This document shows positions 8,214 to 16,782 of a stretch of DNA of 64,000 nucleotides, one piece after another; the stretch's first letter is position 1; each line of letters starts with the position of its first letter. A program made the translations under genes and the position numbers. The notes under the pieces are model-generated. The model searched no databases. It was not told where the DNA came from and worked only from the letters and a program-made list of their open reading frames with translations. The DNA comes from a virus, in the IMG/VR virus record IMGVR_UViG_3300004369_000008, positions 1 through 64,000 of that record. One strand, given 5' to 3'.

Positions 8214-9779
8214 ATGACAACAGAATTGATAGAAGAATTGCCCAAAGAGGAAATGACCGTCGAAAGGGCGCAAAAAATCATCGATGATGGCTTGGATGCC
8301 GCTTCGGAACGAATTTCTTCCATGCCAATGATTGCAGAAATCATCTGCAAACAAATCTTAAAGTGTGACCCTGAGTGCATTAAAGCATATCAGCTTCTCG
8401 GCCTCGCTAAGCACGGAATGGGACGACACGCAGAAGCCGTAGAAATTTTCCAAGTGGTATTGGAATTTGAACCAGACAATGCCGACGCCCACAACAACAT
8501 TGCGCTTGCTTACGGTTGTCTCGACATCTTTGATAGAGGTATTGAGCATTTGGAGATAAGTAACAAATTGAGACCAAATTGCTATTTGTTCATGAATAAT
8601 CTGGCTCTTCAATACAGGCAAGTTGGAAGATACAACGACGCTATTGATCTTCTTAAAGCAGCTTGCAAAGTACATTGCGAACCAGAAATGCTTTGCAATC
8701 TGGGTGGAATTTTTGCAGAATTGTTGGATTATGAAGGCTCAATGAAGTTTTACAAAACTGCCATTGAACTTGATCCAGATAACTCCACAGCACATGTCGA
8801 TATGGCCTGCACAAATTTCCTCCTTGGAAACATGAAAGAAGGCTTTGATCTTTACGAATGGAGATTCAAGCATTACAACCAATTGAACTTTTACAAAAAA
8901 GCATACGATCAATCCAAACTTTGGAATGGAGAAGATAGTCTTGAAGGCAAGCGAGTTCTGGTTTATGCAGAACAGGGAATGGGCGACTGCATTCAATTCT
9001 GTCGATGGCTTCCAGAGCTTAAAGAAAGAGGGGCGTATGTGATGCTCCATTGCTCTGAAATTCTTTCCACCGTCATGAAGAGAATACCCGGAGTGGATGA
9101 AATTGTCATTCGTGACATTGTGAATAACAAAGGTGAAGAATTTCCTGAATACGATTACCAATGTTGCACAATGAGCCTTCCGCATCTCCTCAAGTCTTAC
9201 GAGTTTAATGGCAAGCCTTACATTGAACCTCTGACGGACAAATTCAAGAAGTTCATTAAAGGCGAGAATTCCAGCACATGCAATGTTGGCATTTCATGGG
9301 CTGGAAATCCTGCTCACCCAAATGACAGACTACGATCTATACCCCTGAAAGAATTCTGGCCTCTGCATAATACCGAAGGTGTCAAGCTAATGAACCTTCA
9401 GGTTGATATGAGAAAGAGAAGTTACAGAACAGCTAATGGAATTATTGATCTAACAGAACAGTGTGAAAACATGAATCTGGTGGACATGACAAGCATGATC
9501 CAAACACTTGAGGACACATGCACAATTTTATCTGGTCTCGATTTAGTTGTCACATGTGACACTGCCTTGGCTCACTTAGCTGGAGCAATGGGCGTTCCAT
9601 GCTGGATAGCATTGCCATACAATCCTGACTGGAGATGGCTCAAAGAGGGCAGCGAGTCGAAGTGGTATGATAGTATCAAACTATTCCGACAGCCCAGTCG
9701 TGGGGATTGGACAAGTGTATTTGAAGAAATGCAGGGAGAGCTAGAAGAATATGCTAAGGTTGTATTACAGAATAAGTGA
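8214..9779 (+). CDS. TPR protein with GT9-like glycosyltransferase domain
   Basis: 521 residues from the ATG with AAGGAG upstream; the frame opens 18 bases earlier, but that Met lacks an SD. Residues 20-210 contain about five tetratricopeptide repeats (for example HAEAVEIFQVVLEFEPDNADAHNN). The C-terminal half has the heptosyltransferase/ADP-heptose (GT9) pattern: QGMGDCIQFCRWLP, VGISWAGNP and a late VTCDTALAHLAGAMGVP nucleotide-sugar site. Probable transfer of a sugar to phage or host surface material. It overlaps the next glycosyltransferase gene by 29 bases. Confidence 0.8.
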   Translation: MTTELIEELPKEEMTVERAQKIIDDGLDAASERISSMPMIAEIICKQILKCDPECIKAYQLLGLAKHGMGRHAEAVEIFQVVLEFEPDNADAHNNIALAYGCLDIFDRGIEHLEISNKLRPNCYLFMNNLALQYRQVGRYNDAIDLLKAACKVHCEPEMLCNLGGIFAELLDYEGSMKFYKTAIELDPDNSTAHVDMACTNFLLGNMKEGFDLYEWRFKHYNQLNFYKKAYDQSKLWNGEDSLEGKRVLVYAEQGMGDCIQFCRWLPELKERGAYVMLHCSEILSTVMKRIPGVDEIVIRDIVNNKGEEFPEYDYQCCTMSLPHLLKSYEFNGKPYIEPLTDKFKKFIKGENSSTCNVGISWAGNPAHPNDRLRSIPLKEFWPLHNTEGVKLMNLQVDMRKRSYRTANGIIDLTEQCENMNLVDMTSMIQTLEDTCTILSGLDLVVTCDTALAHLAGAMGVPCWIALPYNPDWRWLKEGSESKWYDSIKLFRQPSRGDWTSVFEEMQGELEEYAKVVLQNK

Positions 9780-10596
9780 CAAGGGTTATCCCAAAGCAAA
9801 ATTACCGGGATCAGACAAGGAAGTCTGTCTGATGAATTTCTGCAAGGCATTCGCCAATGACATCTTCTCAGAGATGACAAACAACGTTACGCCCATGAGA
9901 ATCATTGCTGACAATTGTGAACGGAAGACAGTCAAAATGTTGATGTCTACTGGAATACCCACATCTGTTACTTCTCTTGGAAATGCTGGTTCTTTAAGGC
10001 AAACTCTCGAAATAGCCCTTGATGAAGGGGATGAAGAAGATGTCGTTTATTTCTGTGAGGATGACTACCTCCATCTTGGCAGTGCGTCATTCATTCTCAA
10101 AGAGGGTGTTACAATCTCAGATTATGTAACGCTCTACGATCACCCAGATAAATACACAAGAACCTATGGTGGTGGAGAAATTTCTCGGGTGATGAGAACG
10201 AGATCATCTCACTGGAGATTCACACAAAGTACATGTATGACTTTTGGATGCAAAGTTAAAACCTTAAGAGAAGACAAGCTCATCTGGGACAAATGGACTG
10301 AAGGAGACCACCCACACGACCATAAAGTTTTCACAGAGCTTGGTGAGAAGGGACGACGTTTGGCAGTATCTATTCCGGGTGCTGCTTGTCACACCGATCT
10401 CACATTCTCAGGTGCAGTCAACAATGTGATGATTGACACATGGGCTATTGATCTCATGATCGAGCAACTTGAATACAACCTCGGAGAAAAAGGTGAGATG
10501 TATCAATTGTTGGTTGGCAACAAAATCGGTTGGAACAAGCTGGTTGCTTTAGATGCTCTGTTATTTGATAAACGAGAAAGGCGAACTGAGAATTAA
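9751..10596 (+). CDS. Glycosyltransferase-like protein (GT-A type)
   Basis: 281 residues. The N-terminus MLRLYYRISDKGYPKAKLPG and the acidic CEDDYLHL motif (residues 109-116, a DxD-type metal site) fit a GT-A fold glycosyltransferase. It overlaps the end of the TPR-GT9 gene, so the two probably act in one pathway. The acceptor is unknown. The terminator hairpin contains its stop codon. Confidence 0.65.
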   Translation: MLRLYYRISDKGYPKAKLPGSDKEVCLMNFCKAFANDIFSEMTNNVTPMRIIADNCERKTVKMLMSTGIPTSVTSLGNAGSLRQTLEIALDEGDEEDVVYFCEDDYLHLGSASFILKEGVTISDYVTLYDHPDKYTRTYGGGEISRVMRTRSSHWRFTQSTCMTFGCKVKTLREDKLIWDKWTEGDHPHDHKVFTELGEKGRRLAVSIPGAACHTDLTFSGAVNNVMIDTWAIDLMIEQLEYNLGEKGEMYQLLVGNKIGWNKLVALDALLFDKRERRTEN

Positions 10597-10613
10597 CTCA
10601 GTTCGCCTTTCTC
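10574..10613. terminator. Bidirectional terminator between convergent genes
   Basis: GAGAAAGGCGAACTGAG (10574-10590), loop AATTAA, then the perfect 17-base complement (10597-10613). The plus-strand gene's TAA stop forms half of the loop. It lies between the plus-strand glycosyltransferase and the minus-strand gene at 10633. Confidence 0.8.
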
Positions 10614-10632
10614 TTCGTCGTGCCCATCAATG

Positions 10633-10944
10633 TTAATTGGTGGGTGTGGCTGTCGTCTTTTTGGAAGACGTTTTGGTTGCGGTTGCAGCCTTGGTCGTCT
10701 TGTTCTTGACGGACTTCTTTGCTGCTTTCCTCTGTGGTTCCGAGAACTCGACATCGAGTTTCAATCTTTGTCCCAATGCTCGTGCCACGCTGCTTAGCGA
10801 GCCACGGGTTGGGAAAGATGTGGAACCATCCTTCTTTGCCAGACGAGTAGCGTTCGTGCCGGGAACGGTCACACGACCCTCCCAATTCGCTTCGCCAGTC
10901 TTGCTGGTCTTTTGCCTTACTTCAACTGTTAGTTGCTTGCTCAT
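10633..10944 (-). CDS. Small protein with Lys/Thr-rich histone H1-like tail
   Basis: 103 residues, SD AAGGAG. The first 70 residues look folded; the last 33 are almost entirely Lys, Ala and Thr (KKSVKNKTTKAATATKTSSK), like histone H1 or HU tails, so nucleic-acid binding is likely. No family recognised for the front part. Confidence 0.65.
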   Translation of the reverse strand: MSKQLTVEVRQKTSKTGEANWEGRVTVPGTNATRLAKKDGSTSFPTRGSLSSVARALGQRLKLDVEFSEPQRKAAKKSVKNKTTKAATATKTSSKKTTATPTN

Positions 10945-11002
10945 TGTTCAACTCCTTTTGTTAGTGAATCGAGCTTCCTGCATCGATAATCGCAGCGTTC
11001 CT

Positions 11003-11030
11003 TTGTAATCGTTCGGAATTTTTACGTCAA
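11003..11030 (-). promoter_or_regulatory. Sigma70-like promoter for the 10633-10944 gene
   Basis: On the minus strand, TTGACG (11030-11025), 16 bases, TTACAA (11008-11003). It lies 58 bases upstream of the start codon. Confidence 0.5.
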
Positions 11031-11033
11031 CCC

Positions 11034-11729
11034 CTATTTCAACAAAAGTTTTGGCTGGATGAAAGTTCTGGTCTTCTCAAAGAAGTCCACTTGATCCTTT
11101 TGCCAGTGATGACACATGGTCGGTATCAACATCCTCTTATCTTTCGGTCGTTGCCTCTTTTCATAAAAAGCGTCAAGTGCCTTAGTGTATTTGCCCCAAT
11201 ACTCATCTTTAGCATGAGTGGTGAGAAACTTGTCAACTTCGAACACATCGAAGATGGAGTGAATCACAGACTTCACTTCTTTGAATGGCGCTTTTCTATT
11301 GTGGTTGCCAATCTTGTTGAAGTCTGCAAACCACAAGAATGTATGTGGATCATAGATGAGAACTGGGCTGGATAAACCAGCATAAGCGTGTTGGTGAACA
11401 TAGTCTTTGATCTGTGTGAACCACAGTTTTTTGACAGCTTGTTGATCGATATAAAACTTGTAATAGTAGTAACCGATGATCCCACGGAAAGAAAACGTCA
11501 AGATATTCTTGCTTGTCTTGTGATGGAAGTTGTTCCTTAAGCAAAAGGGACAGTAGAATTTTCCGCCACCAATTTTAATACAAGAACTGAAGTTACCTGA
11601 GTCTATTTGAACGAGTTTCTCACAAAATTGACAATTCTTGAAGAAAGTGTCAGAAAGTTGCTTGCCTTCGCAACTTTGGACTTTTGTGAGTTTCACTTCC
11701 TTTACTTGCATTTCCAGCATCCTCTTCAT
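11034..11729 (-). CDS. Zinc-finger-containing protein, unknown
   Basis: 231 residues. Two cysteine pairs near the front (CQFC at about 33-36 and CPFC at about 60-63) suggest one zinc-binding module, followed by an aromatic-rich domain. I do not recognise the family. A sigma70-like TTGATT...TAGAAT element lies just upstream, in the divergent spacer shared with the 11815 gene. Confidence 0.6.
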   Translation of the reverse strand: MKRMLEMQVKEVKLTKVQSCEGKQLSDTFFKNCQFCEKLVQIDSGNFSSCIKIGGGKFYCPFCLRNNFHHKTSKNILTFSFRGIIGYYYYKFYIDQQAVKKLWFTQIKDYVHQHAYAGLSSPVLIYDPHTFLWFADFNKIGNHNRKAPFKEVKSVIHSIFDVFEVDKFLTTHAKDEYWGKYTKALDAFYEKRQRPKDKRMLIPTMCHHWQKDQVDFFEKTRTFIQPKLLLK

Positions 11730-11814
11730 TTATTCTAATAGCATGGGAGAAAAAAATCAATCCATGACCTATATACTTCACAGGTTAGGCATAGCCAAAT
11801 TGTGAGGGAATATC

Positions 11815-12039
11815 ATGGTTACAGATTTTATCAAGTGGTGCAACGGCAATAGTCTTCCGCTTCCAAGCGTGTCTGAAAACACGAAACGTGCCGGTTTGAG
11901 TCAAGAGTATCCTTCGGGATACGTTCGCAGTCAGTATCCTGATGCGTACTTTGCTCCAGTCGTCGCTACATCCTACCTCGATCTTAAGAATGCAAAAAAG
12001 GTCAAGGATAGGAAGGATGCAGGCAACACGCCGCTCTAA
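11815..12039 (+). CDS. Small protein, unknown
   Basis: 74 residues, SD GAGGGA. Compact sequence starting MVTDFIKWCNGNSLPLPSVS with a Tyr-rich middle. It stands alone between a divergent promoter region and a strong terminator. No family recognised. Confidence 0.6.
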   Translation: MVTDFIKWCNGNSLPLPSVSENTKRAGLSQEYPSGYVRSQYPDAYFAPVVATSYLDLKNAKKVKDRKDAGNTPL

Positions 12040-12061
12040 TTCTCCTCCGAGAATACACACA

Positions 12062-12099
12062 AAAGCCCCCGTCGCCCTTCTTTGGGTTACGGGGGCTTT
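12062..12099. terminator. Terminator after the 11815 gene
   Basis: AAAGCCCCCGT (12062-12072) pairs perfectly with ACGGGGGCTTT (12089-12099). It can serve the plus-strand gene and the converging minus-strand gene at 12109. Confidence 0.8.
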
Positions 12100-12108
12100 G
12101 CGTTTCGT

Positions 12109-12585
12109 TCATACATCCAAAGCCCAATCTTTAGATGTGCATTCACTGCATCCATCATTCGGGCCACAAGTGCATTTCTTCATTTGGTGCAAATCGGCAA
12201 TTGCTGATTCTGCCTCATCATCTGAATATCCAGACAGATCAAGAAAATGAACATCAGCACCTAGATGTTTTCCGATGCGGTTGTCTTTGTCTTTTGTTGA
12301 CAGGTCTCTGTTGTCATTTTTGAGCATGTCTGGGACACGTTCCCAGTAACCCCAATGGGCATCGTTCTTTGGATGTGGGAAGATGAGGGGTGGAGTGCAG
12401 TTTACATACTTGTCAATGATCTCTTCGACAGTCTCTTGGGGAAGCCCTGATGCTTTAACAATTGCGCCTGTACTTCTCCAGTCATATTTGGGATGGCGTG
12501 CCAAAGCTTTGAAGAATTTTGATTCAACATCTCCACGCTTTGTTCCATGAGGATACACCTCTGTCCATTTCTTGGGCTTGTTCAT
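12109..12585 (-). CDS. Conserved-looking protein with C-terminal Cys cluster, unknown
   Basis: 158 residues, SD GGAGGA. The N-terminal 70 residues (FKALARHPKYDWRSTGAIVKASGLPQ) look like a winged-helix or HTH domain: a helix, then a turn with a recognition-type helix. The end carries CTCGPNDGCSEC, a likely metal site. A DNA-binding role is inferred. Confidence 0.55.
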   Translation of the reverse strand: MNKPKKWTEVYPHGTKRGDVESKFFKALARHPKYDWRSTGAIVKASGLPQETVEEIIDKYVNCTPPLIFPHPKNDAHWGYWERVPDMLKNDNRDLSTKDKDNRIGKHLGADVHFLDLSGYSDDEAESAIADLHQMKKCTCGPNDGCSECTSKDWALDV

Positions 12586-12660
12586 TTTTGTCCTCCGAAA
12601 TTTAATAGCCGGGCCACTATTATACAGAGGTAGTTTAGTTAAGTCAAAGGGAGAAATCCA

Positions 12661-13146
12661 ATGAAATATCGTAAGTTAAACAAATACGAAGCAAAAGAAG
12701 AGAAAGGGCGGCACCTCGCAGAAGTGATGGGTGGTAGCGGTCTGTATCTCTACAGAAACAGCACTGACTCAGATATGACTCTTCCACGTCCAACGAAGAG
12801 TGGTTTAAGAGCAGTGGGTCCGAAAGGAACGTTTCAAGGTGACAACTATTACATGCAGATGGTGCGAAGCGGTTTGCTCCGTCTTGTAGAAGTATTGCAG
12901 ACACCTGAACAACAAGCTGCTGTGGCAAGAGCCGAAGCAGCACAACTCAACGAGGGTAACATTATGACTGAAGACAGATTGATTCTCGACCAGCCGGATA
13001 TGATTACAGAACACGGCAAAGTCGAACATGTTGTCGGCACATCTCCTCAACAGAAATTGAACGAGAAGTGCGGCGAACAGGGCGAAGATGTCCTTCTGAA
13101 TGAAGGTCCATGCGACGACGGATTCGTCATCATCGATGACAAGTAA
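12661..13146 (+). CDS. Unknown protein
   Basis: 161 residues, SD GGGAG. The middle (GPKGTFQGDNYYMQMVRSGLLRLV) looks folded; the C-terminal third is acidic with two Cys. The spacer before it (12586-12660) is divergent with the 12109-12585 gene and contains TATTATAC, a possible -10 element. No family recognised. Confidence 0.55.
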   Translation: MKYRKLNKYEAKEEKGRHLAEVMGGSGLYLYRNSTDSDMTLPRPTKSGLRAVGPKGTFQGDNYYMQMVRSGLLRLVEVLQTPEQQAAVARAEAAQLNEGNIMTEDRLILDQPDMITEHGKVEHVVGTSPQQKLNEKCGEQGEDVLLNEGPCDDGFVIIDDK

Positions 13147-13162
13147 CAAGTTCGTGGTTTTT

Positions 13163-13176
13163 TGAGAAATTTCTCA
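13163..13176. promoter_or_regulatory. Perfect 14-bp palindrome next to an early-type promoter
   Basis: TGAGAAATTTCTCA ends 9 bases before the -35 of the promoter at 13186. A dimeric repressor or activator site is possible. The other three copies of this promoter type do not have the palindrome. Confidence 0.35.
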
Positions 13177-13185
13177 CCCAGTCGC

Positions 13186-13214
13186 TTTACAATCCAAAAA
13201 TTGCACCGTAAAAT
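13186..13214 (+). promoter_or_regulatory. Conserved promoter, AAA+/RNA-ligase unit
   Basis: TTTACA, 17 bases including CCAAAA, then CG-TAAAAT. It shares -35, spacer motif and -10 with promoters at 18776, 22566 and 57230. Confidence 0.7.
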
Positions 13215-13267
13215 ACTCCCATGCGTAGAGGTTTCCAAACCATCAAACACATGGGAGTATTTTCGTC

Positions 13268-14569
13268 ATGGCAACTGCCAAGCGACCGAAGCTGCCTTCT
13301 CACCAGAAGAACGATGATGGGATGACTGATCCATACATCGTCTTCACGCTTGTTCGTCAGAATTCCCAACGTACCAATGATGAAACTGTTGGCCGTCAGG
13401 TCGATGAGATCATGAGTGGTACGTTGGCAGGCGACCGTGCCATGTGGGAAGTCGATGATATCGAGAAGCACGCTCCCACGCAACAAGGCGAATACTGGTA
13501 CTTCCGGTACGTCGTGACCATCACTCGAAAGAAGGGCCGCAAGCAGAACAATGCTCTCTCCTTGTCGAGTGAGAAGCATCATATCATGGACGTGTTGAAG
13601 CAGAAGTGCGGCGTCTCCAAATTCGGCAAGTATCCGTGGGAAGTCACGGATCATGCTGTCTCATGGGAAGAGACACCTAACATCACTGGCGACAGCATCG
13701 AAGAATTCTCCATCAACGATGTCGTTGACTTCAACCAAGCTAAGACTTGGGATGACATCGAAATCCCCGAAGTGCTGCTCAAGGGCACAGATTCCGAAAT
13801 CGAACGCCACCCGGCCTTCAAGGGTATCTTCGGTCGTGCTGCGCATATCCGTGTTATCTTCTCATCAATCAAGACGATGGTAGATACGAAGGGAATGCGC
13901 CGCAATCACTGTCTTCTCTGGGGATTGCCTGCATGTGCGAAGTCTCATCTCATGCTTGGCGTACAAGAAGTGCTGGGAAAGGGCGGATACCTCGCCATCA
14001 ATGGCAACTCCGCTACCAAGGCTGGCATCGAGCGAATCTTCCTTGATCGACTGAAGCAGACAGGGACTCCCCCGGTTGTGTTCATCGAAGAGATCGAGAA
14101 GACCCTCGAAGCCATTCTTACTGTCTGGCTTTCCATCCTCGATGATCGGGCTGAAGTCCGCAAGATCACTCACCACGATCAGCACAAAGCTGAGGCTCGT
14201 GTGCTGGTGATTGGTACGGCCAATGACAAGGTTCTGTTCGACCGGCTCATGGGTGGTCGTCCCCGTCATCCCGGTGCAATCTCCAGTCGCTTCACCAAGA
14301 AACTGTATGTTCCTCGTCCTGACGAGCAGATCATGCGGAAGATTCTGTCTCGGGACATCAAGTTATACGGAGGCGATATGGTGTGGGTTGATTCCTGCAT
14401 CGATATCATGCGAGAACTGGGCACGAACGACCCTCGTACTGTGCTGTCGCTTCTGGATGGTCAGGATCGTCTCTTGACTGGAGAGTACAAGAAGGATATC
14501 CTTGCAATACATCAATTGGAGCAGACAGATCGTGCTGCTGACGAAGAAGAATTTGAAGTCCCTGAATAA
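13268..14569 (+). CDS. AAA+ ATPase with degenerate Walker A
   Basis: 433 residues. Residues 1-200 are an N-terminal domain of unknown fold. The AAA+ core follows: Walker A GLPACAKSH (219-227, where the usual Gly before Lys is Ala), Walker B VVFIEEIEK (270-278, Glu-Glu instead of Asp-Glu), sensor-1 region GTAND (316-320) and a GAISSRF Arg (341). The active site may therefore be weak or specialised. First gene behind the 13186 promoter and followed by the 14584 gene at 14 bases. Possibly a remodelling ATPase (MoxR/RuvB-like); the partner is unknown. Confidence 0.75.
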   Translation: MATAKRPKLPSHQKNDDGMTDPYIVFTLVRQNSQRTNDETVGRQVDEIMSGTLAGDRAMWEVDDIEKHAPTQQGEYWYFRYVVTITRKKGRKQNNALSLSSEKHHIMDVLKQKCGVSKFGKYPWEVTDHAVSWEETPNITGDSIEEFSINDVVDFNQAKTWDDIEIPEVLLKGTDSEIERHPAFKGIFGRAAHIRVIFSSIKTMVDTKGMRRNHCLLWGLPACAKSHLMLGVQEVLGKGGYLAINGNSATKAGIERIFLDRLKQTGTPPVVFIEEIEKTLEAILTVWLSILDDRAEVRKITHHDQHKAEARVLVIGTANDKVLFDRLMGGRPRHPGAISSRFTKKLYVPRPDEQIMRKILSRDIKLYGGDMVWVDSCIDIMRELGTNDPRTVLSLLDGQDRLLTGEYKKDILAIHQLEQTDRAADEEEFEVPE

Positions 14570-14583
14570 CACGGAGGAACATC

Positions 14584-15099
14584 ATGTCATACGCAGTCGT
14601 TGAAAACGGCGCTTGTCTTCATATCAGTGAAGATGCGGCCTCAGCGGTTAAAACTTTCGAGTCGAAACCCAATTCCAAGTTAGTACGAGTTGCCAACTTG
14701 GAAGAACTCCAAGTTGCAGTCGAAGCAAGCAAGAACGTCGAATCGTGCAATGTCGAAGACGATGACATCTCCAATGTTCTTCGTCAACTCCTCGACAAAC
14801 TGGACGAAAATGGTATCAATGCTGAGAACGCCGAAGAGCTTCGCAAGAAACTCCAGTCCGGTGGGGAACAGCTTGTCGCTGAAGTGAGAAGTCTCGGAAT
14901 CCGTGGAATGCGTGTTGTTGGGGATGGTCTGGCGGCACTTGGAGACTTTATGCGAATCGCCTCGGAAGAGAACGACGTGCAGGCACAATCAACTGACGAG
15001 GGTAGCTGCTGGGTTCCACGTCGCCCGTGTGTGACCGGGGGGCCGGATGACTGCTGTGGTGGTAGCAACTCGTGTGAACACAAACACAAACAAGAATAG
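14584..15099 (+). CDS. Unknown protein with Cys-rich C-terminus
   Basis: 171 residues, SD GGAGG, directly downstream of the AAA+ gene and probably in its operon. Largely helical middle (LRQLLDKLDENGINAENAEE) and a Cys-rich end (six Cys in the last 35 residues) that may bind metal. No family recognised. Confidence 0.55.
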   Translation: MSYAVVENGACLHISEDAASAVKTFESKPNSKLVRVANLEELQVAVEASKNVESCNVEDDDISNVLRQLLDKLDENGINAENAEELRKKLQSGGEQLVAEVRSLGIRGMRVVGDGLAALGDFMRIASEENDVQAQSTDEGSCWVPRRPCVTGGPDDCCGGSNSCEHKHKQE

Positions 15100-15174
15100 G
15101 GGCTTTGGCCCTCTAAGTTAATCGTCCTCATGGATTGAGGGTGATACAATTTTTGCAAGGAAGCGAGGACAAGG

Positions 15175-16317
15175 ATGTCCAGTCTAATCGTAGAAGTATG
15201 CGCAGTAGAAGAAGTTGCGCCTCATTCAAATGCTGATCGCCTAGAGCGAGTCCGAGTTAAAGGCTGGTGGTGCATTGCGCCAATTGGCCAACTCCATGTT
15301 GGGGACAAGTGCGTCTATATCCCACCTGATGCTGTTCTCTCCGAAGAACTGGCAGACAGGTGGGGCATCTCCAAATACTGTGGTGAACTCGCCAAGCTGC
15401 CCAATGGCGAACGACCACCGGGCAAACGTGTCCGTGCTTGTCGTTTTCGGGGCGAAAGTTCGTTTGGTACATTGCAACCTCTCGACGACCCAACATGGGA
15501 AGTTGGCAGGGATGTCCGAGAACATTTCGGCATCACCAAGTACGAACCACCTATCAAATCCAACGAAGGCGACTCTGCGCCAGAAATTCCTGAATTTCAT
15601 CGATACACAGGCATTGAGAATCTCGCCAACTTTCCTACCATTTTTTCAGAAGGAGAGGAAGTTGTTGTCACAGAAAAGATTCACGGAACGAACTGCCGCA
15701 TTGGTCTGGCCTTTATTCCAGATCGAGACGGACATCGTGCATGGGCTTTTGTAGCTGGCTCTCATAGCATTCGTCGTTACGAATACAGTCAATCAGAATC
15801 AGGGAAACGACATAGAAGTCGTTACTGGTTTCCATTGCCCGAAGGCGAGGACAAATATGATTCACCACTCGCCAATCTCATCGAAGACGTTTTGTTTAAC
15901 GAAAAAGCAGAAAGCTCTGTCATTGTCTTCGGCGAAATCTTCGGTGCTGGTGTTCAAGATATGCAGTATGGACAGAAAGGTATGTCCTTCCGTATCTTCG
16001 ATATTAGTGTCGATGGAAAATACATTGACCCAGATTCACTTCTGAAATACTGTGAGCGGTTTGAGGTCGAAACTGTGCCTGCACTTTACCGTGGTCCTTT
16101 CTCATTGGCTAAGATGGACGAACTGGTTGATGGACCTACTACAATCTGCGATCCGAGTGAGATCAAAGAACCGTTCAAAGGAAGAGAAGGAATCGTAATA
16201 CGTCCAGTCAATGAAAGGTACAACTTTGACTTGGGCGGTGATGGCCGGGTAATCCTCAAATACATCAGTGCGGACTACCATGAGCGCCGTAACAAAAATT
16301 GTACCGAAGACCATTAA
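15175..16317 (+). CDS. ATP-dependent RNA ligase, DraRnl (Rnl5)-like
   Basis: 380 residues. Residues 1-110 form the OB-like N-terminal domain typical of the Deinococcus DRB0094 ligase family (HSNADRLERVRVKGW, GDKCVYIPPDAVL). The nucleotidyltransferase domain begins with motif I KIHG at K168 (TEKIHGTNCR), followed by FGEIFG (motif IIIa-like), EGIVIR (motif IV) and ILKY (motif V). All catalytic motifs appear intact. It seals RNA nicks by lysine adenylation and likely repairs tRNA or other RNA cut by host nucleases. Confidence 0.9.
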   Translation: MSSLIVEVCAVEEVAPHSNADRLERVRVKGWWCIAPIGQLHVGDKCVYIPPDAVLSEELADRWGISKYCGELAKLPNGERPPGKRVRACRFRGESSFGTLQPLDDPTWEVGRDVREHFGITKYEPPIKSNEGDSAPEIPEFHRYTGIENLANFPTIFSEGEEVVVTEKIHGTNCRIGLAFIPDRDGHRAWAFVAGSHSIRRYEYSQSESGKRHRSRYWFPLPEGEDKYDSPLANLIEDVLFNEKAESSVIVFGEIFGAGVQDMQYGQKGMSFRIFDISVDGKYIDPDSLLKYCERFEVETVPALYRGPFSLAKMDELVDGPTTICDPSEIKEPFKGREGIVIRPVNERYNFDLGGDGRVILKYISADYHERRNKNCTEDH

Positions 16318-16326
16318 GGAGAAGAA

Positions 16327-16782
16327 ATGATTTGGGTAATCCTCACGCTATCAGCAATTGTGGCCATAGTTTTGGTCATTGTATTGGGATCAAGAAACAC
16401 CTGTGAAGAGTGTTGTGACGAAGGAGGTTGCACACCACCCCTAGTGATATTTGATCCAACGCCATCTCCAGAAGTTCCTGATCCAGTGATCGTAGAACTG
16501 CCACCAGAACCAGTGGAGCCGGTAGAAGAACCAGAGCCGGTAGAAGAACTACCAGAGCCAGAATCAGTGGAGACAGTAGAAGAACCTCCGTCTCCACCAG
16601 AATTGCCAGAGCCAGTTGTTGAAGAAATAACTGATGTTCCGGCAGAAGTTGACGAAGACGCCTTCAAAAACTTTCCAGTTCCCGACCCGGAGCCGGATCG
16701 ATTTGGTGGCGGTGGTGATTCTTTCGGAGGAGATAGTTCCGACAGTGGTGGGAGCGACTTCGGAAGCGGATTAGATGACTAA
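16327..16782 (+). CDS. Single-pass membrane protein with Pro/Glu-rich stalk
   Basis: 151 residues: N-terminal transmembrane helix (residues 2-21), a CEECC cluster, about 80 residues of Pro-Glu-Val repeats, then a Gly/Ser/Asp-rich tail. Low-complexity stalk architecture. It overlaps the next membrane-protein gene by 8 bases, so the two may form a membrane complex. No family recognised. Confidence 0.65.
   Translation: MIWVILTLSAIVAIVLVIVLGSRNTCEECCDEGGCTPPLVIFDPTPSPEVPDPVIVELPPEPVEPVEEPEPVEELPEPESVETVEEPPSPPELPEPVVEEITDVPAEVDEDAFKNFPVPDPEPDRFGGGGDSFGGDSSDSGGSDFGSGLDD

Noticed and set aside
16314-16667. Minus-strand Ser/Gly/Thr-rich frame opposite the Pro/Glu protein
   Set aside because: Low-complexity complement of the real Pro/Glu repeat.
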